Part shown: piece by piece, positions 7,992-15,493 of the stretch | Position numbering within the stretch: position 1 is the first letter of the stretch | Layout of the letters: each line of letters begins with the position of its first letter | Position numbers and translations under genes: made by a program | Source of the DNA: CALVNN01 sp964393975 | Lineage (GTDB): Bacteria; Bacillota; Clostridia; Christensenellales; UBA1242 | Direction: 5' to 3' | Assembly (NCBI GenBank): GCA_964393975.1 | Contig: CAYMVO010000014.1 | Span: 1 to 29,114 of the forward strand | Length of the DNA stretch: 29,114 nt | The notes under the pieces: model-generated | Databases searched by the model: none | Told to the model about the DNA's origin: nothing | What the model saw: the letters and a program-made list of their open reading frames with translations, nothing else

Positions 7992-9096
7992 GAAAACGAA
8001 CATAGCAGTGTTTTTTGGTGGTGTTAGCGTAGAGCATGATATTAGTATTTTGACGGGCGTAGAGGTGTTAAAAAACATTAATAGAGATAAATATAAAATT
8101 TTTCCTATTTACATTACAAAAGAAGGTAGGTGGCGACTTTATGATGATGTAAAATGTCCTAAGGATCTTAAGGAGCGTAGGTATAAAAATGTGTTTTTTA
8201 TGGCGGGGGATGGCCATTTGCGTGAGAAATTTTCAATATTTAATATTGAAATTTGCGAAATACATTCAGCTCTTCTTTGTATGCATGGCACAAATGGTGA
8301 GGATGGCGTTTTGCAAGGCGTGTTAGAGGCAAGTGGTGTGGCGTACACTAGTGCGGGTGTAAAATCTTCGTCTATCACAATGGATAAAGCACTTACAAAA
8401 ACAATCTTAAAAGATAAAGGTTTTAATGTGGTAGATGGTGTGGAATTACGAAAATGTGAATGGTACGAAGATTATAAGAATGCTATAGGAAAAATAGAAG
8501 TATTAGAGTATCCGCTTATTGTCAAACCTGCAAGTTTGGGTAGTAGTATCGGTGTTCGCTTTGTGGAGAATAGAGAAGAGTTGCGTGAAGCGGTGGAACT
8601 AGTTTTTGAGATGGATGAAAAGTGTCTAATTGAGACTAAAGTTGAAGCTACAGAATTAAATTGTTCGGCTATGCGTGTAGGGGATGTTGAGTCGAGTGAA
8701 GTAGAAATGATAGTGAAAAGTCACGATTTTTTGACCTTTGAAGATAAGTATCTTGCGGGAGGTAAAGGTAAATTAAGAGGAGAAGATTTGATGCAATTCA
8801 CACATAAAATTCCCGCCCCTATCTCTAATGAATTAAAAGAAGAAATTTCGTTTATCACCGCTGGCGTCTACAATACGTTAGAATGCGATGGCGTTATACG
8901 AGTAGATTATATGCTAAGCTCGGATGGTGTTTTGTATGTAAATGAAGTGAATACTATCCCTGGCTCGCTAGCGTTTTATTTGTGGAGAGGGAAATTTGAC
9001 TTTAGCGAAGTTATAGATAATCTTATATCGCAGTCATTAATGAGAAAGGCAAGGGAGGGTAGTTTGATTAGGAACTTTGAGTCACATATTGTATAG
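7990..9096 (+). CDS. ddl: D-alanine--D-alanine ligase
   Basis: ATP-grasp ligase joining two D-alanines for peptidoglycan synthesis. The 368 residues begin with IAVFFGGVSVEHDISILTG (5-23). Then come HGTNGEDGVLQGVLE, the lid region YPLIVKPASLGSSIGVRFVE, FEDKYLAGGKGK and the C-terminal metal and catalytic segment GVIRVDYM...YVNEVNTIPGS. The KY pair in the omega-loop region fits a D-Ala-D-Ala rather than a D-Ala-D-Lac enzyme, though this is only an inference. The TTG start at 7990 is forced, since the next in-frame GTG (8008) would delete the first beta strand. AAGGGGG at 7973-7979 is the ribosome binding site and lies in a hairpin loop. It probably supplies the substrate of the MurF-like protein upstream. 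Confidence 0.94.
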   Translation: MKTNIAVFFGGVSVEHDISILTGVEVLKNINRDKYKIFPIYITKEGRWRLYDDVKCPKDLKERRYKNVFFMAGDGHLREKFSIFNIEICEIHSALLCMHGTNGEDGVLQGVLEASGVAYTSAGVKSSSITMDKALTKTILKDKGFNVVDGVELRKCEWYEDYKNAIGKIEVLEYPLIVKPASLGSSIGVRFVENREELREAVELVFEMDEKCLIETKVEATELNCSAMRVGDVESSEVEMIVKSHDFLTFEDKYLAGGKGKLRGEDLMQFTHKIPAPISNELKEEISFITAGVYNTLECDGVIRVDYMLSSDGVLYVNEVNTIPGSLAFYLWRGKFDFSEVIDNLISQSLMRKAREGSLIRNFESHIV

Positions 9097-9154
9097 AAAA
9101 GACTTGTTTTGTCGGTGAGCGAGCCGTATTTTGCAATTAGGCGAATAGACCATT

Positions 9155-9183
9155 TCTTTTTATCATATATTTAGAAATATAAT
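9155..9183 (+). promoter_or_regulatory. Probable promoter of the exported protein
   Basis: A perfect TATAAT at 9178-9183 is preceded at 17 bp by only a weak -35 (TCTTTT, 9155-9160). The predicted start near 9190 leaves a short leader before the ATG at 9208. No clear terminator is seen between ddl and this point. Confidence 0.4.
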
Positions 9184-9207
9184 GAGATATTGTTTTTAAG
9201 GAGTAGT

Positions 9208-9846
9208 ATGAAAAAGAAAATAATTTATTCGGTTATGTCGGTGTGTTTGATGATGAGTATGTTGATGTGTGGCGGGTGCTTCGGTGGTAAACTTGCGTGG
9301 GCGGATGCAACTTATACAAAAATGGGTGGAGTATCGGCGAAAGTGATAAAGGGTGATAGTAAAAAAGCGTTTATTTTGGGAGAGGATGATGACAAGCGGA
9401 TAGAGAAGTTTGGTGAGTTAGGCGAACTACCTCAAATTACAATTTTGGTAAAAGGTAATGTGACTAAAGAAGGACTACAAGAAAATACTACACCTATGAC
9501 GGGTATGGTGAGCGAGGCGCATGTTACAAGCGGAAATGAAGAGCCTGATTATTATGCTGACTGGATAAAATTAAAAATCAAATTACCAAATGACAACACG
9601 GTTAAAATAAACAAACTAGATGGTAAAGGTTGTACAACTATTGATAAAGCGCAAAGTATAGAGGATGGATATTATTATGAAAAAATAGAGTATGTTAGAG
9701 GCGATAAAAATAAGGAAAATTACAAAGTTGTTAGTGATTTAGAGTCGGGGGATGATAACTATCTGTATTATGGCTTTTGTGATGAGAATAACAATGTTAT
9801 AAGCGAATATTTTGTGAATATAATCTATGAGTTTGATATTAATTAA
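9208..9846 (+). CDS. Small exported protein, possible lipoprotein
   Basis: Not recognised as a family. The 212-residue product begins with a positively charged MKKK and a hydrophobic stretch (5-20), then MCGGCFGGKLAWADA. The CGGC at 21-24 resembles a lipobox but has Cys rather than Leu at -3. A signal peptidase I cut after AWA (30-32) is an alternative. The mature part is polar and looks beta-rich with no further membrane segment. It contains one internal Cys, in the segment LDGKGCTTIDKA. The ATG at 9208 has AAGGAG at 9198-9203. It is flanked by its own probable promoter and by the separate deoC promoter, so it is likely monocistronic. Confidence 0.7.
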   Translation: MKKKIIYSVMSVCLMMSMLMCGGCFGGKLAWADATYTKMGGVSAKVIKGDSKKAFILGEDDDKRIEKFGELGELPQITILVKGNVTKEGLQENTTPMTGMVSEAHVTSGNEEPDYYADWIKLKIKLPNDNTVKINKLDGKGCTTIDKAQSIEDGYYYEKIEYVRGDKNKENYKVVSDLESGDDNYLYYGFCDENNNVISEYFVNIIYEFDIN

Positions 9847-9851
9847 ATTGC

Positions 9852-9880
9852 TTGCAAAAATAGTATGATTTTGCTAATAT
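9852..9880 (+). promoter_or_regulatory. Promoter of deoC
   Basis: TTGCAA (9852-9857), 17 bp spacer, extended -10 TGC-TAATAT (-10 at 9875-9880). The predicted start near 9887 coincides with the ribosome binding site, giving an unusually short leader of about 10 nt. Confidence 0.65.
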
Positions 9881-9896
9881 ATTTATGAGGTGAAAT

Positions 9897-10532
9897 ATGA
9901 TTAATAAATATATTGACAGTACATTACTAAAGGCTTGTAAGGAAAAAGATATACGTGCATTGTGTCAAGATGCGGTCTTGTATGATTTTTGTGCGGTATG
10001 TGTGCAACCGGATTATGTGAGGCTCGCGAAGGAGTGTGTCAAGGGGAGCAATGTGAAAGTTGCTACTGTGATAGGCTTCCCACTTGGTTCGAATAAAACG
10101 GAGACTAAAATTTTTGAAGCGAAACTTGCCGTTAAAGATGGCGCGGATGAGTTAGATATGGTGGTAAATCATGATGATTTTTTGAATAAAAACTATTCAC
10201 GAATTATTAATGAAATTAATGCGATTAAAGATGCGACTAATGTCACGTTAAAAGTTATTGTTGAGACTAGTATGCTCAGCGAAGATGATTTAAGGAAAAT
10301 GTGTGAGTTAGTCGTGTCTAGTAAGGCGGACTTTATAAAGACTAGTACAGGTTTTGTTGGTGATGGGGCACGGATAAAAGATGTCGAGGCTATGGTGAGT
10401 CTTGTTGGTGATAAATTAGTAAAGGCTAGTGGCGGTATTCGTTCATTTAAGGAAGCAAAGGCGTTTATTGAAGTCGGCGCGAAAAGGCTAGGTACTAGTA
10501 GTGGTGTCAAGATAGTTGAAGAAGAGACGTAA
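9897..10532 (+). CDS. deoC: Deoxyribose-phosphate aldolase
   Basis: Class I aldolase splitting 2-deoxyribose 5-phosphate into glyceraldehyde 3-phosphate and acetaldehyde, in deoxynucleoside catabolism. The 211-residue TIM barrel has IDSTLLK near the start, VATVIGFPLGSNKTETK, and DGADELDMVVN. LKVIVETSML holds one active-site Lys, DFIKTSTGF the Schiff-base Lys, and VKASGGIR a further active-site Lys. All family catalytic positions are visible. The ATG at 9897 has GAGGTG at 9887-9892. No other deo genes are adjacent, so it stands alone here with its own promoter and terminators. Confidence 0.95.
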   Translation: MINKYIDSTLLKACKEKDIRALCQDAVLYDFCAVCVQPDYVRLAKECVKGSNVKVATVIGFPLGSNKTETKIFEAKLAVKDGADELDMVVNHDDFLNKNYSRIINEINAIKDATNVTLKVIVETSMLSEDDLRKMCELVVSSKADFIKTSTGFVGDGARIKDVEAMVSLVGDKLVKASGGIRSFKEAKAFIEVGAKRLGTSSGVKIVEEET

Positions 10533-10544
10533 GTTGGGTTTTTT

Positions 10545-10598
10545 AAAAGATATTGTTTTCCATTTTGAGGAGGCTGTTTTATTTTCAATATCTTTTTT
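10545..10598 (+). terminator. Large-loop inverted repeat after deoC
   Basis: A perfect 11-bp inverted repeat AAAAGATATTG (10545-10555) / CAATATCTTTT (10586-10596) encloses a 30-nt loop and ends in a T run. It may act as a terminator for deoC, but the long loop makes it weaker than the next one. Confidence 0.5.
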
Positions 10599-10643
10599 CG
10601 TTTCTCTTTTGCAACATAAGTTATCGAATTGTTTAAATTTGTC

Positions 10644-10675
10644 AAAAAACCGAATAGTTTATTCGGTTTTTTTTT
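10644..10675 (+). terminator. Strong intrinsic terminator
   Basis: A stem built on ACCGAATA (10649-10656) and TATTCGGT (10660-10667), with a 3-nt loop and nine T, extended by flanking A/T pairs. A classic rho-independent terminator, and nearly symmetrical, so it could work in both directions. Confidence 0.85.
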
Positions 10676-11263
10676 AATGACTTCAGTGATTTTTTGATTA
10701 AGTTAGTCGGTTGTCTCGTTTTCTCTATGATTTAAAAACTATAAGTATATTATTTTCTTATAAATATATGCCTTAGTTGTATAGTAAGCTAATAATTTTT
10801 ATAGATATTAAGTAATGATATTACGTGTTTTATAGTAAATATTTAGTATATACAAGGTTTTACAAAAATTAATTTTTTATATCTATAAAAAATAACAACA
10901 CTTGAGTTTTAAATATATTATTAGACTATAGATGCTAAAATTTGGATAATAATGATGTATTATCAAGAATCGGGATGTGTGCAGATTCTTTAGAGAGATT
11001 AGTTTAAGACGGGGTATGAATGAACTAGGTTTCATAAATAGAGAATCGTGAAGAAATGTTGCTTGTGTTAGAAAACTTTTTGAAGTGTTAGAAATGTGCG
11101 ATTTCCTTATTAATAGGTTTTCGCGAAAGATATAGTAAAGAATGAGTAAAATAATGAACTGTATAGGTCGATTTTAAATGCTTTAGCGGACTAGAGTAAA
11201 GATTTGATAAATTCTTTTATATAGTCATTATTTAAAACGCAAAAAATATTTTTTCTAAATTTA
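10676..11263 (+). other. AT-rich stretch without a gene
   Basis: No reading frame of useful length starts with a ribosome binding site here. Noted structure includes a hairpin AGAATC/GATTCT around 10966-10989 and two copies of GTGTTAGAAA 20 bp apart (11065-11074 and 11085-11094). There is also a TTTCGCGAAA palindrome near 11119. I see no DnaA-box cluster although rpmH is nearby, and no match to RNase P, SRP or tmRNA cores. A 6S-like RNA cannot be excluded, since CAGATTCTTTA near 10982 can pair with TAAAGATTTG near 11200. Confidence 0.4.
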
Positions 11264-11292
11264 TTGACTTTATGTAATAATTTTGATACAAT
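11264..11292 (+). promoter_or_regulatory. Sigma-A promoter of the PH-domain gene
   Basis: TTGACT (11264-11269), 17 bp spacer, TACAAT (11287-11292). The predicted start near 11299 is a few bases before the ribosome binding site GAGGTG. Confidence 0.75.
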
Positions 11293-11315
11293 ATGCTCAA
11301 CTGAGGTGTAGTATA

Positions 11316-11696
11316 ATGAAAGTTATTGATAAAGATAAAAATATAAATGTTATTTGGAAAGATAGAAAAAGATATTTTGGTATGCCTATTTCATTTACAA
11401 GATATGCATTTATAGAAAAACCTGATATGTGGAAAAAGTTGTTCTGTGAGATAGGTTTGCTAACGACGTCTATTGAAGAAGTACATATTTATAGGATAGA
11501 TGACATTGAAGTGTATCAGTCTCTTTTTGATAAGATTTTTGGTGTGGGAAACGTTACGATTCACTGTCAGGATGCAAGTTGTAAGAAGCTTATTTTACAA
11601 AAGGTTAAAGATCCATATAGAGTCAGAGCGTTGTTAAATGATGCAGTGGAAAAAGCCAGAGGGGAAAAACGTGTGTTTTATGGCGAAATGCAATAA
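11316..11696 (+). CDS. Bacterial PH-domain protein (DUF304/bPH_2-like)
   Basis: A 126-residue protein whose whole length resembles one bacterial pleckstrin-homology domain. The segment ISFTRYAFIEKP is followed by LFCEIGLLTTSIEEVHIYRIDDIEVYQSLFDKIFGVGNVTI, then the strand with CQDAS and the closing helix KDPYRVRALLNDAVEKAR. This is the bPH_2 order: T-x-x-R, G-L-L, E-x-x-x-Y-R-I-x-D-I, and G-x-G-x-V-x-I. There is no membrane segment, unlike many relatives. Function of these proteins is largely unknown. The ATG at 11316 has GAGGTG at 11303-11308. An upstream in-frame start would overlap the promoter. It has its own promoter and is followed by the separate rpmH promoter. Confidence 0.8.
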   Translation: MKVIDKDKNINVIWKDRKRYFGMPISFTRYAFIEKPDMWKKLFCEIGLLTTSIEEVHIYRIDDIEVYQSLFDKIFGVGNVTIHCQDASCKKLILQKVKDPYRVRALLNDAVEKARGEKRVFYGEMQ

Positions 11697-11713
11697 GATT
11701 TTGCATTTTGTTG

Positions 11714-11742
11714 TTGACATTGTTAAAAATTTAGAGTATACT
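11714..11742 (+). promoter_or_regulatory. Strong promoter of rpmH
   Basis: A perfect TTGACA (11714-11719), 17 bp spacer, TATACT (11737-11742). Its near-consensus form fits a highly expressed ribosomal protein gene. The predicted start is near 11749. Confidence 0.88.
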
Positions 11743-11787
11743 AGAAAAGATTGTTTGACTAAATAGAATTATAAAAGGAGATACTGT

Positions 11788-11922
11788 ATGAAAAGAACAT
11801 ATCAACCTAATAGACGTCATAGAAAAAAAGTTCACGGTTTCCGTGCTAGAATGAAGACAGCTACTGGTAGAAGAGTTATAAAGAGAAGAAGAGATAGAGG
11901 CAGAGCAAAGTTGTCTGCTTAA
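11788..11922 (+). CDS. rpmH: 50S ribosomal protein L34
   Basis: A 44-residue, highly basic large-subunit protein. The sequence MKRTYQPNRRHRKK, GFRARM, RRVIKRRR and the ending KLSA are the standard L34 pattern over its full length. The ATG at 11788 has AAAAGGAG at 11773-11780. It heads the conserved rpmH-rnpA-yidD-yidC order, which often lies near the chromosome origin. Here neither dnaA nor an obvious origin is next to it, because a PH-domain gene and deoC lie upstream. Confidence 0.97.
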   Translation: MKRTYQPNRRHRKKVHGFRARMKTATGRRVIKRRRDRGRAKLSA

Positions 11923-12083
11923 GAGACCTCATATTTAAAGTGTAAGGCACTTGATTTGTTGGTGCTAACGTAACCTTAGGTTTACGAAAGAGCGTTGCTT
12001 TGCTTTTGCAAAGGTTCTCGTTATTAGGCGGGGATAAGATTAGTTAGTAATCTCAACGTTCTTATTTTTTGAATGGAGGTATT
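11923..12083 (+). other. Structured spacer between rpmH and rnpA
   Basis: About 160 nt with four consecutive small hairpins. They are AAGTG/CACTT (11938-11952), CGTAACC/GGTTTACG (11969-11986), CTTTGC/GCAAAG (11998-12013) and AGATTA/TAATCT (12037-12053). A possible long-range pairing is CGTTG (11993-11997) with CAACG (12054-12058). Six T (12065-12070) precede the rnpA ribosome binding site. It may be an attenuator that sets L34 output above RnpA output, but this is an inference. No known RNA family was recognised. Confidence 0.4.
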
Positions 12084-12431
12084 ATGTTAAAGAGAGAGAA
12101 CAGATTGACAAAAAACCGGTATTTTCAATATATCTACAAAAAAGGCGAAAAAGTAAGCTCACAAAATATAACGATTGTATATACATCTACTAAATTAAGA
12201 CCTATAAAAGTAGGTGTCACTGTTAGTAATAAGGTTGGAGATGCTGTTACTCGTAACAAAATTAAGAGACGTATAAGGGCAATTATTGCAGAAAATATTG
12301 ATAAGATAAATAAGAAGTACAATTATATTATTGTCGTGAGACCTAGTATAGTGGAGTTAGATTTTTACGGTATAAAGAAAGAGTTGTCTTATTTATTTAA
12401 AAAGGGACAGTTTATAAATGAAAATTTTTAA
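12084..12431 (+). CDS. rnpA: RNase P protein component
   Basis: Protein subunit of RNase P, which binds the catalytic RNA and the pre-tRNA leader for 5' maturation of tRNAs. 115 residues with LKRENRLTKNRYFQYIYKKG at the start and the hallmark basic RNR helix in SNKVGDAVTRNKIKRRIR (about 48-65). The ATG at 12084 follows GGAGGT (12075-12080). A TTG 15 bases upstream is rejected because it lies before the ribosome binding site. The stop overlaps yidD by 14 nt. The RNA subunit gene rnpB was not found in the window. Confidence 0.95.
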   Translation: MLKRENRLTKNRYFQYIYKKGEKVSSQNITIVYTSTKLRPIKVGVTVSNKVGDAVTRNKIKRRIRAIIAENIDKINKKYNYIIVVRPSIVELDFYGIKKELSYLFKKGQFINENF

Positions 12432-12690
12432 GATGATTGGATTACCTTTTAAATATTTAGGCATTGGTTTAATTTATGTATATAAAGGGGTAATATCACC
12501 ACTTTTGCCAAATATGTGCATTTATCGCCCTAGTTGTTCAACTTTTGGGTTGCTATGTATAAAGCGATTTGGTATAATAAAAGGGAGTTGGTTGACTCTA
12601 AAACGCATTATGAGATGTGCACCGAACTACGAGGGCGGTACAGATCGTGTGCCTGAAGATATTAAGGGAGAATTTAGATGGATATTATAA
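12418..12690 (+). CDS. yidD: Membrane protein insertion efficiency factor YidD
   Basis: A small 90-residue protein associated with YidC-dependent membrane insertion. The family signature is clear: an amphipathic start LPFKYLGIGLIYVYKGVISPLLP, then CIYRPSCSTFGLLCIKRFG, SWLTLKRIMRCAPNYEGG and DRVPE. All three conserved Cys regions are present. It overlaps rnpA by 14 nt and yidC by 13 nt, so the three are probably translated as a coupled set. Confidence 0.95.
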   Translation: MKIFKMIGLPFKYLGIGLIYVYKGVISPLLPNMCIYRPSCSTFGLLCIKRFGIIKGSWLTLKRIMRCAPNYEGGTDRVPEDIKGEFRWIL

Positions 12691-13886
12691 GTTTATTAGC
12701 GGAGGCGTGGAACACTGGCTTTTGGGGTAGTATAATTGGTTGGTTTTACGATTTTATCGGGAACTACGGTTGGACTATCATACTATTTACTATTGTGCTT
12801 AAAGTGTGTTTGATGCCGTTAGATTTTTGGCAGAGGAGAACTGCGAGGAAAAATGCGGAGATACAAAAGATTATAAAACCCGAATTGGATAAAATTAGGG
12901 AAAAATATGCTAATCAACCTGACAAGTTAAATCAAAAACTAAATGAGAAACAAATGGAGTTGTTTAAAAAACACAACTACAACATTATGGGTTCTTGTGG
13001 GGTTATGCTTTTGAATATGGTTTTGACTATGGTGGTGTTCTTTACTTTATTTGCCTCACTAGGTACGATTGCAAACAAACAAATCGCCAATCAATATGAA
13101 AGTCTTAATGCGGAATATGTTAAAGTGATGGAAGACACTACCGTAGATAAGAGTCTAGCAGAGACTGCAAAGTCAAACGCAATGGTAGAAGCGGAAAATG
13201 TGTCAAAGGCACAAAAGATTTACGATGATTTGATTGCGAAAGGAAGTATCGAAGAGGATGCTACTAAAGCAAAAAATGCTTACCTTGAAAAGGTTGGCGA
13301 AAAAGCGTATTATGATGTGATCCTTACTAGTGGCAATAAAGATTCCGCACAAAGTGCAGTACTGGAACTTTGGAATAGTGGTGAGGTTACTGAGAGTTGG
13401 CTTTGGGTGAAAAATGTTTGGAAGGGTGACACCGCTACTACTAGCGTACCTACCTATAAGGAATACATTAGTATGACCAAAGTAAGTGAAGAAGATTTGA
13501 GTGAAACACAATACAATGATGTTATGGCGAAAGTTGTTGCTGAAAACCAAGGTTGGAATGGTTGTTATATATTGATTTTATTGTCAGGTGTTATTACTTT
13601 ATTTAGTCAATTATTAATGACGGGAGCCTTTAAGAAAGGCGAGGATAGGATGCCTGGGAACAAATTTTTGATGATACTATTGCCTGCTATTATGATTTTA
13701 TTTACATTATCAACAAACGCAATATTTGCTATGTATGTATGTGCAAACGCTTTATTCTCGGCTTTGATTACACCGCTTTATAATGTGATTTTTGATAGTC
13801 TTGATAAGAGAAAAAAGAAAAAAGCCACAGAGGGTGTGGTGGTGGACTATAAAATACAAAAATTTAACGATACAACAAAAAACTAA
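12678..13886 (+). CDS. yidC: Membrane insertase YidC with a large extracytoplasmic insert
   Basis: YidC/Oxa1/Alb3 insertase for membrane proteins, 402 residues. TM1 is about 30-50 (GWTIILFTIVLKVCLMPLDF) and is followed by a basic coiled cytoplasmic hairpin (51-105). TM2 is 107-130, with further TMs at about 294-315, 328-345 and 347-370, and a basic tail KRKKKK. Between TM2 and the next TM lies an insert of about 165 residues (130-294) that is Ala/Lys/Glu-rich, where typical Gram-positive YidC has a short loop. The conserved groove Arg of TM1 appears as Lys42. No lipoprotein signal is seen, unlike SpoIIIJ. GGGAG at 12665-12669 precedes the ATG. The operon context supports the call. Confidence 0.93.
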   Translation: MDIISLLAEAWNTGFWGSIIGWFYDFIGNYGWTIILFTIVLKVCLMPLDFWQRRTARKNAEIQKIIKPELDKIREKYANQPDKLNQKLNEKQMELFKKHNYNIMGSCGVMLLNMVLTMVVFFTLFASLGTIANKQIANQYESLNAEYVKVMEDTTVDKSLAETAKSNAMVEAENVSKAQKIYDDLIAKGSIEEDATKAKNAYLEKVGEKAYYDVILTSGNKDSAQSAVLELWNSGEVTESWLWVKNVWKGDTATTSVPTYKEYISMTKVSEEDLSETQYNDVMAKVVAENQGWNGCYILILLSGVITLFSQLLMTGAFKKGEDRMPGNKFLMILLPAIMILFTLSTNAIFAMYVCANALFSALITPLYNVIFDSLDKRKKKKATEGVVVDYKIQKFNDTTKN

Positions 13887-13903
13887 AAAATGGAGATAAA
13901 AAT

Positions 13904-15382
13904 ATGGCTAATGATTTATTAAATGACACAGACTTTTACAAAGAAGAGGATATTCGTAGAGCTAAGGTAAAAGCATTGAAAGAGTCTGGTATAAATCCGT
14001 ATGCCCGCAAGTATGAACGCACAACTGATATATTAGGCGCAATAAAGTTGAGTGACGGAAATCAAGTAGCGACTGCCGGTCGTGTAATATTTAAGAGGGT
14101 TATGGGTAAATTAGCGTTTATTCAGATATATGACGTTAAAGCCAAGATACAGGTGAGTTTAGGCAGGAATGAATTAAACGAAGAGGAATACGCTTTCTTT
14201 AAACATAATGTGGATATTGGTGATTTTATTGGCGTTACTGGTGAGATTTATCATACTCATACTGGTGAGATAACAATTAGGACGAGTAGCTACAAATTAC
14301 TTAGCAAGGCAATTAAACCTCTGCCTGACAAATTTCATGGTATTCAAGATACTGATTTGAGATTTAGACAAAGGTATCTAGACCTTATCAGTAATGAAAA
14401 AGAGCGTGAGATTTTGCTAGGTCGTAGTAAAGTGATTGCCTTTATTAGAGAATATTTACAAGATAATGGATTTGTTGAGGTGGAGACTCCGATTATCCAA
14501 AGTGCTGTTTGTGGCGCAAGTGCGAAACCATTTCTCACTCATCACAATGCGCTTGATAAAGATTGTAATTTACGTATTGCGCCAGAGACTTATTTAAAAC
14601 AAGTTGTAGCGGGTGGTTTTGATAGGGTTTTTGAGGTGGCAAAATGCTTTAGAAATGAAGGTATGGACAGTCAACACTTGCAAGAGTTTACACAAGTTGA
14701 GTGGTATGCTAGTTATTGGAGTTTTGAGGATAACATTAAATTTTTCACGAAATTTATTAGGGCGCTATTAACAGAGGTAGTTGGTGAACCTCGTGTGATA
14801 AAAAATGGAAAGAAATATACCATTCCTGAAGAGATTAATCGTGTCGACTACACAAAAACAATTAACGATATGCTAGGATTTAATGTTTTAGATTATGATG
14901 ACGCTAGTGCATTAAAAGCGGAAGTTGTCAAAAGAGGTTTGTTTGCTGAGGGTGAATTGAAAGATGCTGTTAGTCTTGGTTCTGTGATTGACTATATGTA
15001 CAAAAGGAAGATTAGACCTTATATCACTGAACCAACCATTTTATTTAATTATCCTGCATCTTTAGTGCCTTTGGCTAGACCTTATGATGATAGTCCCAAA
15101 TCACTAGAAATGTTTCAACTTCTGATTGATGGTGTTGAGATGTGTAAGGCTTATTCAGAACTTGTTGATCCTATTATTCAGAGAGATACACTAGAAGAAC
15201 AAGCTAGAAATAAGGTGTTGGGTGACGATGAGGCTATGGATGTGGATGAAGATTTTATTCTTGCTATGGAACATGGTATGCCACCTGTTAGCGGACTTGG
15301 TATGGGTATTGATAGATTGATGATGATGATTTATGATGTAGAAAGTATAAGGGATGTTGTATTCTTTCCTATAATGAAATGA
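13904..15382 (+). CDS. lysS: Lysyl-tRNA synthetase, class II
   Basis: Charges tRNA-Lys. The 492-residue protein has an N-terminal OB-fold anticodon-binding domain (about 55-140; VATAGRVIFKRVMGKLAFIQIYD). The class II catalytic domain has motif 1 near RYLDLISN...FIREYLQDNGFVEVETP. Motif 2 is KCFRNEGMD (247-255) and motif 3 GLGMGIDRLMMMI, near the C-terminus. THHNALD (212-218) and LRIAPE are also present. Around motif 2 the sequence reads QHLQEFTQVEWYASYW, where the commoner bacterial form is closer to HNPEFTMLEFY, so it belongs to a less common subgroup. It starts 17 bp after yidC with GGAG at 13892-13895 and is the last gene before a terminator. Confidence 0.94.
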   Translation: MANDLLNDTDFYKEEDIRRAKVKALKESGINPYARKYERTTDILGAIKLSDGNQVATAGRVIFKRVMGKLAFIQIYDVKAKIQVSLGRNELNEEEYAFFKHNVDIGDFIGVTGEIYHTHTGEITIRTSSYKLLSKAIKPLPDKFHGIQDTDLRFRQRYLDLISNEKEREILLGRSKVIAFIREYLQDNGFVEVETPIIQSAVCGASAKPFLTHHNALDKDCNLRIAPETYLKQVVAGGFDRVFEVAKCFRNEGMDSQHLQEFTQVEWYASYWSFEDNIKFFTKFIRALLTEVVGEPRVIKNGKKYTIPEEINRVDYTKTINDMLGFNVLDYDDASALKAEVVKRGLFAEGELKDAVSLGSVIDYMYKRKIRPYITEPTILFNYPASLVPLARPYDDSPKSLEMFQLLIDGVEMCKAYSELVDPIIQRDTLEEQARNKVLGDDEAMDVDEDFILAMEHGMPPVSGLGMGIDRLMMMIYDVESIRDVVFFPIMK

Positions 15383-15391
15383 ACGGAAATT

Positions 15392-15421
15392 AGAACCAGT
15401 GAAATATTTGGTTCTTTTTTT
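15392..15421 (+). terminator. Intrinsic terminator after lysS
   Basis: AGAACCA (15392-15398) pairs with TGGTTCT (15409-15415) across a 10-nt loop, followed by seven T. Confidence 0.85.
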
Positions 15422-15432
15422 ATGGTTTAGTA

Positions 15433-15462
15433 TTGACATTTTTTAGTAATTAGTGATATACT
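15433..15462 (+). promoter_or_regulatory. Promoter of the orphan two-gene unit
   Basis: A perfect TTGACA (15433-15438), 18 bp spacer, TATACT (15457-15462). It is one of the best promoters in the window, so the genes behind it are probably well expressed. Confidence 0.82.
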
Positions 15463-15493
15463 ATATGTGAAAAGATGAGGGAGGTCTTATTAT

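Noticed and set aside
10193..10645. Minus-strand 150-residue reading frame over deoC
   Set aside because: Opposite a fully recognised gene and begins inside the downstream terminator region. No ribosome binding site.
10676..11263. Replication origin next to rpmH
   Set aside because: No cluster of DnaA boxes (TTATNCACA) and no dnaA or dnaN gene were seen.
11923..12083. SRP RNA
   Set aside because: The conserved GGAAG/AGCAG apical loop is absent.
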